This document shows, piece by piece, positions 9,415 through 20,957 of a DNA stretch of 24,676 nt. The notes under the pieces were generated by a model. That model worked only from the letters and a program-made list of their open reading frames with translations. It searched no databases and was not told where the DNA came from. This DNA is from Rhizoclosmatium globosum (taxonomy: Eukaryota; Chytridiomycota; Chytridiomycetes; Chytridiales; Chytriomycetaceae), in contig MCGO01000371.1 in the NCBI GenBank assembly GCA_002104985.1, positions 1-24,676 on the forward strand, in the 5' to 3' direction. The translations under genes were made by a program, and so were the position numbers. Each line of letters begins with the position of its first letter. Within the stretch, counting starts at the first letter, position 1.

Positions 9415-10344
9415 ATGCAGTACTCTCAAACTATCCTCCTCCTCCTCTTCGCCTCGTGCACTACAGCATTGAATTGGGTTCTCCTTCCACAAACAGACTA
9501 CCCCGGAAACGACCTCCCCTCCCCAACGTTCACAGTTTCCCCAGAAGTCTGCGAAAATTACTGCCAACAGAACCCATCTTGCGTCGGAGCCATCATTAGC
9601 TCCACTGGATTCTGCTACCTTAAATCAAACCTCACAAACCCAGTTAAAACTCCATCCCTCGATCCCGTTACAAACGCTCCCCTCGTCACCTCTTCAACGC
9701 TCGTTCCAGAGAACGGAACCGCGCCAGGAATGGATTATTCCGGCGGCCCGGGTATCGAACTCGCGAAAACTCTGGCTAGTAGTCTGGAAGACTGCAAAAC
9801 CCAATGCGAGGCCGTGTACAACTGTATCGCCGCGATTTATCGCGAATCGACAGGCAGATGTTACATGAAATCCGCACTTTTGGCTGCCAACTACTTTGTC
9901 CAAGTGGATCCAACTGCTATTCTCGTGGTTCCACAGGCTCCAGTTGTAGAATCTACGAGCTGGGTCGCGTTCCCCAAGGTCCAATATCTTGGAAATGATA
10001 CAAGCGTCACATCAAATGTGACTGCCCCTGACTGTGTTTCATCTTGTGCATCCACAAGTGGGAGTGTTGCGGCCGTGTACATCCCTGTTGGCGGAATTTG
10101 TAACCTTAAGAGCGCGTTGAGCACTCCGACTGTTAATAATTATGGTGTGATTTTGTATCTCCAACCAGGTGTGGGACAAGCTCCTAGTTTGGATTCTACA
10201 GTCGGAGGATTCAAAAAGCCAATTGGAACTGCAGCTGCAAATTGTCGCTCTACCTGTCAAAACACTCCTGGATGTGTTGCTGCAATTTGGAGAGATGTGT
10301 ACCAAAGATGCTACTTGAATAGTTACCTTGGATCTTATGGTTGA
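9415..10344 (+). CDS. Secreted protein with four PAN/Apple-like repeats
   Basis: One exon, 309 aa. Residues 1-19 form a classic signal peptide (MQ, then a Leu-rich core, then ASCTTA). The mature part holds four repeats of about 55-80 residues, each with the pattern C-x3-C-x5-C-x10/11-C followed by K or N and S: Cys 46/50/56/67, 127/131/137/149, 207/211/-/229 and 277/281/287/299. In the third repeat the third cysteine is replaced by Ser217, so its disulfide pairing must differ. PAN/Apple modules bind protein or carbohydrate, so this is probably a wall or extracellular matrix protein or an adhesin. There are several N-x-S/T sites (for example near residues 73, 99, 194, 201). No GPI signal or transmembrane segment follows; the protein ends shortly after repeat 4. 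Confidence 0.85.
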   Translation: MQYSQTILLLLFASCTTALNWVLLPQTDYPGNDLPSPTFTVSPEVCENYCQQNPSCVGAIISSTGFCYLKSNLTNPVKTPSLDPVTNAPLVTSSTLVPENGTAPGMDYSGGPGIELAKTLASSLEDCKTQCEAVYNCIAAIYRESTGRCYMKSALLAANYFVQVDPTAILVVPQAPVVESTSWVAFPKVQYLGNDTSVTSNVTAPDCVSSCASTSGSVAAVYIPVGGICNLKSALSTPTVNNYGVILYLQPGVGQAPSLDSTVGGFKKPIGTAAANCRSTCQNTPGCVAAIWRDVYQRCYLNSYLGSYG

Positions 10345-10555
10345 TCCGACTGCTTTGTTGCTTGTTGCTTGAGATGGTGTTATGGTCTACTTGAAATTGT
10401 TTACGTCGCCAAATTTCTTTATTATTGTTCTTGCAGGAAGATTGGAAGCTCACGAGATCAGAGGAGAAGAGAATACATACTGATTGAACCGTGTTTGGTA
10501 TTGATAAGTAATCAAATATCTATTCTTTGGTTGATCGGATTGTTGGACAAAATCA

Positions 10556-12567
10556 ATGGATATTACCAAACGTTCTCCCCCCATAGTGGGTCATATTGAC
10601 CCACATAGCCTCCCGTTTACGCCACTTCCTCTACCAACATCAAGTAGCGCCTGGGTTAAAGTGTCTATCCTCATCAATGGCAGGTTCAGCGCGAACCCAC
10701 AACTGTTCGTTCTCAAACAAGACACCAAGGAAAACCACGAACTGGACGACGAATGGTGGGCATACCCCGTATTTTGCTTTCTAGTGGAGAAACAGCTTCC
10801 AAACGGGAAAACTGAAAGGACGCTATTTGACCTGGGAATAAGAAAGGTGCGTTCTGTTTTGTTCCACTCGCCGATTTTGACAGCTTATGGTATGTGCAGG
10901 ACAGACACAACTTTAGCCCAAACACAAGCAATACAGTGATTCCTTATTTTCCACCTACAGACTGTCCAGATATTGTTGAATCACTGGCCCATGGTTCGCT
11001 CACGACAAATGATATTGATACAGTTATTCTGTCGCATGACCATTTTGACCATGTTGGAGATCCTAGTTTGTTTCCGCCTACAACAACATTCATTATCGGG
11101 GACTTTACAAATCCTGGAGCAGAGGAGAGCTTAATGAAAGCACTGGAGGAGTTTTCAACTCCTCTTGAAGCTGAACCTCAGCAGGTTGAGGAACGCGGAC
11201 GATCGCCAATGAAACTTTCACCGTCACGTGGAAGTGTGATTCTTGAGTATGGTCAAATTATGAAACGGTCTAGTAGCATGGGTGTGATGATGGAAAGGGC
11301 ATACACAACTACTTGGGTTGAACGAGGTTCAACTGGTGGAAGAGCCGTTTCTCCAACTCAGGAAGAAGCAATTAAAGAAGAGGACGAGGAAAGCGGTCAT
11401 CCGCGGTCTCGCCGCGGCTCGGCTGATCGGGGTAGAGCGAGTGTTAGTGGCGGTGCAGGAGGTGTTCACAGTGTTCTGTCAAATATTCAAACGGCAAGCA
11501 CGGGTGATGGGAAAAGTGTCATACTTGAAGACAATTCTCAGACTGCAATGTGGGGAGGAATTCATCGGGGACGTCGTAGTGTGAGCCATCAACCTTCAAG
11601 TCAACGTTCTTCAGCATCGGAACATTCTAAAGACAGTGGTGTGGGAACAAAAACTCGAAATAGTATTGTGAACAAAATCAGCAATTTTCAGGAGGCTTTT
11701 AAGACAACTCTTTTGAACGTTGTTGCAGAGACGTTGTCAGCAACACTGAAGCCGAAACGGCTGCCGTGGAAAAAACTATTGTTGGATCCGACCGTTAAGT
11801 GGCAGCCTTTGGGATCGTTCGACAGAGCGTATGACTATTATGGGAATGGGTCATTTTGGTTGATTGATGCACCTGGGGTAAGCGTTCATCCAAATTGATA
11901 ATCAGAATCTGAAACACTTCTGTAGCACTGTCAAGGCCATATTATGGCGCTCGCCCGTACAACCATCAATCCACCAACGTACATTCTCTTCGCGAGTGAT
12001 TCTGCACACGCAAAATGCTTGTATTCACCATGTCCGCCAATGCCAGAGTCCCCAGATCCACGCCATCTTGTAGGTCTATATGCAGACGGATATAAAGTTT
12101 TTCCAGATGTCTCTCTCGAAGAGCAGACGATGAGTGTTCATGATGACCTCCCTGAAGCATATAATACCATCGCACGTCTTTCTCGAATGGACCTCTTGGA
12201 TAATGTTTTCATTATTGCGGCACATGAAACTGAGGTGGAACGTGTTGTGAAACTCTTTCCCGAGTCTGCGAATGACTGGTTGGTGAAAGGTTGGAAGCAA
12301 GGCGTGAAGGACGAAGTGTCTTATGAGTTACGTTATGGAACCAAGAGTCGCATGTTCAATGTTGATTCAGGAGTTGTTTCGTCTCCACCAGTGAATGACG
12401 CATCAATTAGTGATGAAGAGGATGAGGAATTGGTTGTAAATTTAGGAGACATTTTGAAGTCGCCCATTGAGAGAACTGGGAGCTGTTCTTCAAAGAGAAA
12501 GGTGGAAATGAGGGACAAAGTTTCCGATAAGGGAAGTAAAACTGAACGCGTTGCTACTGTCGAGTAA
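10556..12567 (+). CDS. Metallo-beta-lactamase-fold hydrolase with a long disordered insert
   Basis: Three exons: 10556-10846, 10900-11877, 11926-12567 (636 aa). Introns are 53 and 48 nt and both joins keep phase. The HxHxDH metal motif is HDHFDH at residues 143-148. The second metal-site block is DAPGHCQGH (420-428), where the splice joins PG to HCQGH. A DSAH at 448-451 and a late AAHE with His523 complete the usual set of ligands. This arrangement fits cytoplasmic lactonase-like or glyoxalase-II-like hydrolases; the substrate is unknown. Between the first and second metal blocks lies a Ser/Arg/Glu-rich stretch of about 200 residues (about 175-375) with many RS and SP sites, which looks disordered. 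The C-terminal ~90 residues are also low-complexity (DEEDEE, then Lys/Ser-rich). Without these the catalytic core would be about 300 residues, normal for the family. Confidence 0.85.
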
Positions 12568-12659
12568 ATATATACCCTGCTTTATTGTTTTAGTTAAAAG
12601 GTGTGTGAGAGCCTCTCCCTTTCTTTTTTTTTCCAACACACAACTCCCTCCCAAGTTAG

Positions 12660-15600
12660 ATGGCACCAACCAAGGCTGCCAAAGTACCGGCCAACAAGGC
12701 TGCCACCAAAGCGACTAAACCAGCAACTGTATCTAAATCTGCCCCTTCATCAACACCTTCCTCGGCGGCAAAGAAGACGAAATCGTTTGATCCCTTCGCG
12801 ATTGGAACCATCGAAGACTCGGAAGACGAGGGCAAAACATACGGCTCAATCCTTTCTAAATTCGATGTCGATGAAGACTCTGATGCCGAGGCTGCGGCGG
12901 CCAAGAAGAAGAAACAGTCGTCAACGGTGAAGCCAGTCGATCTGAACCCGGACTTCACTTTCGAGCTTTCCGGTGGTGATCTGGATACTTATTCGCAAAA
13001 CACAAAGTCGTACTGGGACTTCAAGGCCGCGAAAGCTGCTGTGAAGGGTGCTTCGCAAGGGCAAGGATCAAATGAAGACGCGGACGGACCAAAGAACACG
13101 ATCGAGGATATGATTGAAAGGAAGCGAAAAGAGTTGAAGGAGAAAAAGAAGAGCGGGGCCAAAAAGGCAGCCGAAGTTGCGAAGGCCGCTGAAGAAGAAG
13201 AGCCAGAAGTGGAGGATATGGGGGATGTCCATATGGATGCAAACGGAAACTTCATTTTTGAGAATGAAAGTGGGGATGATGACGATGACGATGACGATGA
13301 TATGGATCTTGATATTGGAATTAAGGAAACCGACCAGGATGACGAGAATGGCGCAGACGACAACGATGATGACGAAGAGTATGCCAAAGATCTTGACACC
13401 ATGGAAGAAGATTCTGCAGACGAATTGAGTGGGGAAGAAGACCAAGTCACTGTTGCACCGAAGAAAAGTCAGCAAGAACTGGATGATGAAAGTGACGAGA
13501 GTGACGATGAGACAAACAAGATTGAAGATATTGTGAACGAAAAGGTTTGTGGACTTACTGCAGCAAGGCTTGTTTGCTAATACGTTCAAACAGAGAAAAG
13601 CCGAATTCTTTGCTCCAGCTCCTGAAATGCAAGAAAAAGAGGATGCAACATCCACTGAAACTTTCACAAATTTCCGACTATCCCGACCAATCCTGAAAGC
13701 TATTTCTGATATGGGTTACACTAAACCAACACCAATTCAAACGCGATCTATTCCTCTGTCGCTTCAGGCCCACGATCTTTGTGTATCTGCGCAAACTGGT
13801 TCAGGAAAGACTCTTGCTTTCCTTGTTCCCATCATCGAACGTTTGCTCTTCCGTCCAAAGGACACTCCAACCACACGCGTTCTCATTCTGGTTCCAACTC
13901 GTGAATTGGGTGTTCAATGTCACTCTGTCGCACTCAAATTATCCAAGTTCACTGATATCTCATGGTCACTTTGTGTTGGTGGTCTGTCAACGAAAGTCCA
14001 AGAACTTGAGCTTCGTCAACGTCCAGATGGTGTCATTGCTACTCCAGGTCGTTTGATTGATCATATTCGAAACTCTCAGGGATTCAGCTTGGATGGAATT
14101 GAGATTCTCGTAATTGATGAAGCTGACAGAATTTTGGAGGACGGTTTCGCGGACGAGTTGGATGAGATTATCAAATCCACGCCTAAGTCACGTCAGTCGA
14201 TGCTTTTTTCGGCCACCATGACTGACAAGATCGAGGATTTGACGAAGCTCTCTCTGAATCGACCAATTCGTCTCTTTGTGAACAAGGCAACTGCACTTAC
14301 TTCGAGACTGACGCAAGAATTTGTGAGAGTGAGGGCACATAAAGAAGAGAGCAAGCCGGCCATGTTGCTTGCGTTGTGTTCACGTACTTACAAGGAAGAA
14401 GTCGTTATTTTCTTCCGAAGCAAGGCCGCTGCGCACTATATGATGGTTCTTTTTGGTCTTTGCGGGTTGAAGGCAGCCGAATTACACGGAAACCTTACTC
14501 AGTTACAGGTGACTAAATCTTCCGCTCGCTTTTTATCGCCTATCTTCTGGAGTTGCGATGATCAAACATTTACAGACCTGTACCGAATTAACTCATGTTG
14601 GATAAACAAATGATTGCCTATAATATCTGAACTCTTGCCCGCTGTCTCCTCTTCTTCCATCCAAATTGTTAAACACTAGTACTAATACCTTGTTTTCAGC
14701 GTCTTGAATCTCTGGAAGCTTTCCGAGACCAAAAAGCAAACTTCCTTCTTTGTACCGATTTGGCTTCGCGTGGTCTCGATATCCCTGGAATCAAGACTGT
14801 TATCAACTATGACATGCCGAAATCATATTCAACATATGTTCATAGATGTGGTCGTACGGCTCGTGCTAACCAAAGTGGTATTGCCGTCTCGTTTGTCGGT
14901 GAATCCGATCGTGCTGTCTTGAAGATGGCGATGAAGGCTTCCACAGACGAAATTCAACATCGTGTTATTCCTGGAAAAGTTGTGACTCGCTTTGAAGCAA
15001 AAGTGGAAGAGATGAAGCCCGCTGCCGCTGAAGTGTTGCAGGAGGAGAAGAAGGAGAAGGAAATGCGTGGCCTTGAAATGAAGGTCAAGAAAATGGAGAA
15101 TATGGTAGAATTTGCAGATGACATCAAGAATCGACCCAAGAAGAGTTGGTTCCAAACCACGGCTGAAAAAGAAGCGTCGAAGCGTGAGTACTGTTATTTT
15201 GTCCAAACGCATAAACCTTACTAACCGAAATTTAGAACTTGGAAAAGACAAGCACAATGAGGATATGGGTTCAAAACCTCTAACTCTCGAAGATGTCAGG
15301 GTAAGTTCCATATTTTTAGTCCCCTCCGGTTTCTTACGATGTATATCAGACTCCAATCAAACGTGGTAAATTCGATGGGCTCTCTCGTCATAAGCGACGT
15401 ATGAGAATGGCGAAGGAAGAAGACAAGAAAGAAATGGCGGCTGCAACAGTAGCCGCTCGCTCAGCGAAAAAGGCTTCAAGACCAGGAAGAATTACAACGA
15501 TTCCAGACTCATCCAAGCCTGCAGCCAAGTCAAATAGTGGCCCTCAAAAGAAAAAGAGCTCATTCGCGTCTGAAGCAAGTGGTGTGCGAGGCAAAAAGAA

Positions 15601-15721
15601 GTCATCACCATCTGGAAGCAGTTCAAGCTCTAAAATGGGAGCTAAAAGTGGAAGCGGTGTTGCAAAGAAGAAGATCTCGAACAAAAAGTTCAAGAGTCTC
15701 GGAAAGCACAAAAGGAGATAA
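12660..15721 (+). CDS. DRS1: DEAD-box ATP-dependent RNA helicase, DRS1/DDX27 type
   Basis: Five exons: 12660-13544, 13594-14508, 14700-15183, 15236-15300, 15350-15721 (906 aa). Introns are 49, 191, 52 and 49 nt; the 191-nt one ends with TACTAATAC and TTTTCAG. Drs1/DDX27 acts in the nucleolus in 60S ribosomal subunit assembly. The N-terminus (1-295) is charged, with Lys-rich patches and a run of Asp near residue 205. Helicase motifs follow in order: Q motif GYTKPTPIQ (336-344), AQTGSGKT (361-368), PTRELG (396-401), TPGR (445-448), DEAD (470-473), SAT (501-503), RGLDIPG (624-630) and HRCGRTAR (648-655). All key residues are present. The C-terminus has a coiled, Lys/Glu-rich region and a basic Ser-rich tail ending [11 protein letters not shown], as in DRS1 orthologues. 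A pyrimidine-rich tract (12614-12634) sits just before the ATG. Confidence 0.95.
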
Positions 15722-15774
15722 ACCTATGAATTCTATAGGATTTGCACAATAAATTGACCTGACAATCACATCAG

Positions 15775-18700
15775 ATGACAACAGTCCTACCTTCGTACAG
15801 CAGCGACCTAAAACAAGCAGCATCGAATCAGCCCCGTAATGGATCTGCTACTGTATTTATAAATCCAATCACGGCGCTCTTTTCAACAAATGACTTGGCC
15901 GAAAACCATGACATTTCACTATCACCATGGATAAGCCGAAAAAGCAGCTTGATTCAAGATAACGAGTCTGAAAGAATCAGTGCCGATGATCATCTATCAA
16001 TGTTGAGAACAGCTCGTTTGGCTTCACAGTCGAGTCACTCCATTATTTCCAAGATTGACATCGCAAACCAAAATATTGAGTTAGATCACACAGCAGAAAC
16101 TCGTATCAAGTCTCCAGAAAATACTCAAAGTCCCATCATTGAATCGAATCAAACATTTGAAGCTGTGACGGAGACTTCAGCGAGAGGGAAACCGAAGAAA
16201 AGGACAATTACTCGTAGATCTAGCATTATAACGCCCGAAACTCAGGTAAAACAAGCGATTGCTCCAGAAATCACCTCTGAAAAGCGCCGTGAAACGTCGT
16301 CCATGAAAACTCAAACTCCCAACAGTTCATCGCGTCGTTCTGTCTCGATAATGGATTCTGCGTTGACTCCCAAGCGACGCAAATCAATACTACCAAAAAT
16401 TAGTATCTCTGCAGATAATCTGAGCACGAATCCAGTATCGACAAAAGTTCAACGGGTAGAGGAGCCAACAGTCCCAGAACCAGAAATGATGAATACGGAG
16501 ACTGATGAGCCAACAGCGCCAGCAGTTGAGCCCGCCGAGATATATAACTTGCCCCCAATCATGCCTCGTCGTGAATCCATCAGGTTCTTTGAAGATGAAG
16601 CTCCGGCACAACGAATAAGTACAGCCCCTCGTAAACAAAAACCGCCCGTTACAAGTATAAAGCAATTGAGTATTCTTGATATTGGGAAAACGTTGACATT
16701 GTGTGACAATATGCTGGCAAGTAAACCTGTTGGTGAGTGAAATTGAAAATTGATTCGAATTCGGACTGAGAATTTATTTAGTTTGGATGCATGGATTTAT
16801 GCAGAAGCACAATGAAGTCGTTGAAACAGAAAGGCCTAAAACAGCCGCTGAGGCGTTTCAATCATTAAGTTTGCCAACTCCGCGAAGACTTCGAACTGCT
16901 GATACGGTTTCAATTGTTACGAAATTATCAATCGCTAACAATGAGACTGTCGCACCTTTGAATATTCCACCTACCATGCCAGCTTCCATTGCCGTACCTC
17001 CATTAAAACGCAAAGTTCTAAAACAAAGAATTTCATCTGCTGTCGAAAGAATTGATGGCGTTTTGCATTCTGGTGATTCCGTACCTGTCTTGCATTCTGG
17101 CTTGCAGAGTAGAGCCAAATTGCATTTATATAGAGCTAAGACATCTGGTCGATTTACTGAACCTGAAGTTATCAGCAAGATCAAGGAAGATGCTAAGGTG
17201 AAACACCACACTATGTTTCTTGGAGACGAAGAAGCTATTTCAATCAATAATTTGGTTTATTACACAAACGGTAGTCTCACAAAAGGAGGAAGAGACGGCC
17301 AAAGACCAGCATCCAAGACATTTTCTACAAAATCGGTCTCAAAAGCAAGCAAAATAGCGTCTTATACCGCGACTCTGGGCTTAGAAGAGTTTTCGGATCC
17401 AGCAAACAACACTGGGTGGGAGCATTCTGATCAGGAAGAAACTGCAAAAGAATCATCTAACCTGTCAGGCCGAATTCATATGGTCGCACCAATGATATCA
17501 TCAAGTAAATGTATTCCATTAGTCGCAAATCGAATGGAACTTCCTGCTCCACGTCGAAAATCAAAGGCAGTAAAGGGCAAGAACAAGAAAGTCACAAAAG
17601 CTGCGTCAGTCCCGTCATCATCAAATATTAAGCTACCACCTACAAATGGCAACCCTTCCATCGAAACTAATGCTTCAAAGCACATAAAATCTTTGTTGAA
17701 AAAGAGACGAAGAAGGGCAAAGTCTCCTGCATCACCAATCCATAATCTTCGTCAATCTGAGGTGGCGATTCAAAATATTGATGTTCCTTTAACGACCGTA
17801 AGACCGTCTAAAACTCTCCCAACAAAAGATGCAGTGCATTCGCAGACACATTCACGTCCTCAAACAACGAAAACGATTGGATCAACAGATCAAAGAATAT
17901 CTCTTATTCAAGTATCACAGTTTCCAATCGGAATCATGACATTAGCTCCGGTGGCCTCTACTTGTGCCTTACCAACAGAACCAAGTGAGATGGACCTGGT
18001 ATCCGAAATTGGTTCGATTCCAACAAGTCTTTTCTCCAAAAGCAATTTTGCAGATTATTCTAGCGTGGCTGTGTCGTTGGATGAGTCCCGAGGAATCGTG
18101 TCAGAGTTATCAACTCCTATTAGCACTGTAAATACTTCAATCTTTGGTACAAAATGTGAAAGTTCAATTGACCGTGCGTCACCCACACCGTCGATCATTT
18201 TTTCAGAGGAAGGACACATTGGAAACCTCGAACAGCCGACACCGTGGCGAACGCGGCAGTCTACAGCTTTACCACATCAAGTTAAACAACGGTCAGAGGG
18301 AAAATCCGCAAAGGAAACAAAAGCGGTTGAAAAAAGCAGACCTCCGAAGCAAGCTTCGCGATTAGCGAATTCATTTGCCTTTGCATTGATCCAAAATTCA
18401 AGTGACACTAATCAAGACCAAGTTGAAGCTGTGAGAATCAAGCTTCCCTTCAAAAAACATGTCAAGATGGAGCCTTGGCTTACGTTATGGCTTGAGCATA
18501 GTTTTATTATATATCAAAGTGTGAGACGGATTCAAAGGTAGGTAGTTGGGGTGTGGTATTATAGTTTTAAAGTATCTTGACACAGAGTCTGGCGGCGCGC
18601 TTTATTTCGAAGGCATTTGATGATGAAGTTTATAGCAGTGAAGACGATTCAACGGTAAGCGAATTGAATTAAGTACAATACTGATAATACATAACAACTT

Positions 18701-19282
18701 CACAGGCGGTACAGAATACATCTCATCCAAAGAGTCTACAAAAAAGCACGCGATATAATGAGACAACATCCAAACGCAAAAAGCACTGGCCTTACTGGCC
18801 AGACTTTAACCGCATATGTCAACCAACTAATTTATCTATCGAAAAGCTTTACATACGCGAACGAAGATGAATATGACGAATACGATGACGATGGCGTCGA
18901 CACAAAAAACATGAACGTTCGTCAAACCCTGCGAGAGTTTATTCGAATCAAGAAACTTCCGCTCTCGCAAAGGACTTGGCAGCATGATCCTGAAGCTGTT
19001 GGGGTCTGGGATCAGTTCTCCATATTCTGGCAGAATTCTGTGGCAAAATATATTAAGACCAAGAATTTGGCGTTGATGATGCATCTTGTGGGGAGTTATG
19101 GGAAAGGGTTTGCGAGAATTCATGTTACTGCTATCATCAATACTGTTCGAGAACGAGGACCTGGACTGCTGAGGGAGAAGGTAAAGAAAATTGTTCCGGT
19201 TTCAACAGAAAACTTGACTGTGGGTGAGGCGTTGTCACGGTGTAGTTCAGTTGGAGAATCAATGAACTCTATCGTATCTTGA
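15775..19282 (+). CDS. Large disordered protein with two C-terminal IQ motifs
   Basis: Four exons: 15775-16732, 16782-18537, 18586-18654, 18706-19282 (1119 aa). Introns are 49, 48 and 51 nt and all phases close. I do not recognise the family. Residues 1 to about 880 are Ser/Thr/Pro-rich with many basic RRxS and SP sites, looking largely disordered and heavily phosphorylatable. Two IQ-like motifs appear only after splicing: IQRVWRRALFRR (903-914) and IQRRYRIHLIQR (926-937). These would bind calmodulin or a related EF-hand light chain. An acidic Asp/Glu/Tyr stretch (about 970-985) and a compact C-terminal region with Trp-rich and Leu-rich blocks follow. The gene starts only 53 bp after the DRS1 stop, with an AATAAA at 15748 between them. 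It ends at a palindromic poly(A) signal shared with the next gene. A scaffold or cytoskeleton role is a guess from the IQ motifs. Confidence 0.72.
18538..18705 (+). other. 69-nt micro-exon with two flanking introns that build the IQ motifs
   Basis: Introns 18538-18585 (GTAGGT...CACAG) and 18655-18705 (GTAAGC...TTCACAG) flank a 69-nt exon (18586-18654). The unspliced frame stops at 18541-18543, so a caller that ignores this exon ends the protein about 215 residues early and loses both IQ motifs. The second half of each IQ motif depends on a splice join. Confidence 0.7.
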
Positions 19283-19283
19283 A

Positions 19284-19297
19284 AATAAAGCTTTATT
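19284..19297. terminator. Palindromic bidirectional polyadenylation signal
   Basis: AATAAAGCTTTATT is a perfect 14-bp inverted repeat that reads AATAAA on both strands. It starts 2 nt after the stop codon of the IQ protein gene (+) and lies about 50 nt beyond the stop codon of the convergent gene (-, stop at 19347). It is therefore well placed to serve both transcripts. A HindIII-type AAGCTT core is incidental. Confidence 0.7.
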
Positions 19298-19346
19298 ATA
19301 ATGAAATAGGCTCAAGGTTATGTGTCGCAAAATGAGCAAAATGCAT

Positions 19347-20957
19347 TTATGGCAATTTGGTATCAACATTATGACCTCTCATCACTAGATTTTCCTTTGA
19401 ATTGAAACCACCATCTATCTTTTTCTCTAAAGCCACTTTTAACTTTGATTTTGCATAGGAAGTATGATCGGTCGGTGCATAGCTAACAAGGCATGACAAG
19501 ATGTTTGGATTTGTTGGACAGTCAGGAGCTGGTCCATCGGACACTACAATCTCAGGTAAACTCAATGACTGAACATAATCGTCTTTACGCAGATGGAAGA
19601 AATCATACTCATGCCTGGCTTTATCAACCAATTTCGAAGAATCAACTTGAGTTTCCATACAACGAGGTTTTTTTGAACGATGGCGTCGACGACCTCTTGT
19701 TTTTGCTGGAAGCGGTTTATAATCTTGTTTTGTAGTGGCAAATTTTTGGGTATTAGGGTAGAAATACAAGTTATTGAGGGCGGAGTTCATTTGGTTCATG
19801 ATTTCTTCGAGAGATTTTCCAACTTTTGATGGAATCGGTGGTTGCGGGCGAATACGATCATTATTTGTTATTTGAATACGAGGAAGTCTTGATGGACGCT
19901 GCAATGAGTATACTGAGTCTGATGAAGAGTCGTTGTCTGAATCGTCACAAGATGAAGAGCTAGACTTTCCAGCCAGTACTTTCTCGCGTGTTTCATGAAC
20001 AATTTGAACAGAATTTTCCGGTTTTGAAAACAGCATTGGAGGTTGTGGTATATTTCTACTCCTAAATGATGTTTTTGGCAACTGGATTCCAGTAAAATAC
20101 TCTTTAGCATTCACACTCATCGACGCGGCTACAGTTCCCTGGCACCACATTTGTCTCTTCAGCTGCTTATCGAAGATTGTTTTGAGAACGTGATGTTGCT
20201 GGGATGTATCAAGCACGGAATCAACATTGCATAGAGTTACGGGTCTTGGTTTTTGCACAATGATAGGAAGTGTTTCTTTTGCACTTGCAATAATAGCTTG
20301 TCGCGCAGGCCTGTAATCTACCCGAATCTTTGGTTCTGGAGGTTGATTCTTGAGTTTCGTTTTGGTTTCCTGATTTGTTGATGTAAGGATACGACTCAAG
20401 TAAGTGTAGAAACACAATATATCTCACTCGATTTGCTTTTCGTTCCGTGGCCACTTCAGGTTTGATAATTGTATTTGGCTCAGAGTTTGTACCCTCTTCT
20501 ACAGTATCCATCCCAATTTTTTCTACCGGGCTATCGTCATCATCAATAGCAAACGGATTTACAGTCATAAAAGGAGTTTGTCGAGCAGTCAAGTTTAAGC
20601 CACGTATCTCAGGGGGAGACATTCGAAATTGACTCATGATTGTTTTCGAAGTTGCCAATCGACTCCATGGTTTTGGCTCAGAATTCAAAGTTCTATCTTG
20701 ATTAGAGGCGACATCACCATGTTTGTTTTTCCCATGAGACTTGATTTTAAGAGTAGTTCGAAACTGAAGATGCTGAATATTCTCTCGAGCAGGGTCTACA
20801 GGTAATACGTTGGAATGAGCCGGTGATTGCCAGGGACGTTCAATCATGGCCATTTGGTAGTTGAAGCGACGCTACCATCAGGAAAGAGCAGCTCCATTTC
20901 TCGAACAGTTCCAGGATCTCCTCGTGATGCTTTATGTAAATGAACATAATCGGACAT
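19347..20957 (-). CDS. Unknown Ser-rich basic protein; N-terminus has two possible models
   Basis: The sure part reads leftward as an exon ending at 20428, a 58-nt intron (20427-20370) and an exon 20369-19347. The start is less certain. Model A begins at ATG 20853 (482 aa). Model B begins at ATG 20957 (MSDYVHLHKASRGDPG), splices an 80-nt intron (20875-20796, GTAGCG...CTGTAG) and gives 490 aa; its N-terminus looks more like real protein, so I give the outer coordinate. I do not recognise the family. Visible features are Pro-rich stretches, an acidic Ser/Asp run (SSSSSCDDSDNDSSSDS), a basic RGRRRHRSKK patch that could be a nuclear signal, and a conserved-looking block around QMWCQGTVAASMSVNAKEYF. 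It is divergent from the coiled-coil gene, with only 163 bp between the ATGs, and convergent with the IQ protein gene. Confidence 0.65.

Noticed and set aside
13270..13310. Asp-codon (GAT/GAC) run as a microsatellite of interest
   Set aside because: It is an acidic tract inside the DRS1 coding region, normal for nucleolar helicases.
12989..13667. Long Ser- or Ile/Val-rich minus-strand frames
   Set aside because: They are antisense shadows of the Asp/Glu-rich and Lys-rich codons of the DRS1 N-terminus.
13549..14613. A separate helicase gene starting at 13549
   Set aside because: Its first residues come from the 49-nt intron at 13545-13593. Splicing joins the acidic N-terminal exon to the helicase core, as expected for DRS1.
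18011..18021. GGTTCGATTCC, a perfect tRNA B-box match
   Set aside because: It is inside the coding exon of the IQ protein. I found no A box or cloverleaf around it.
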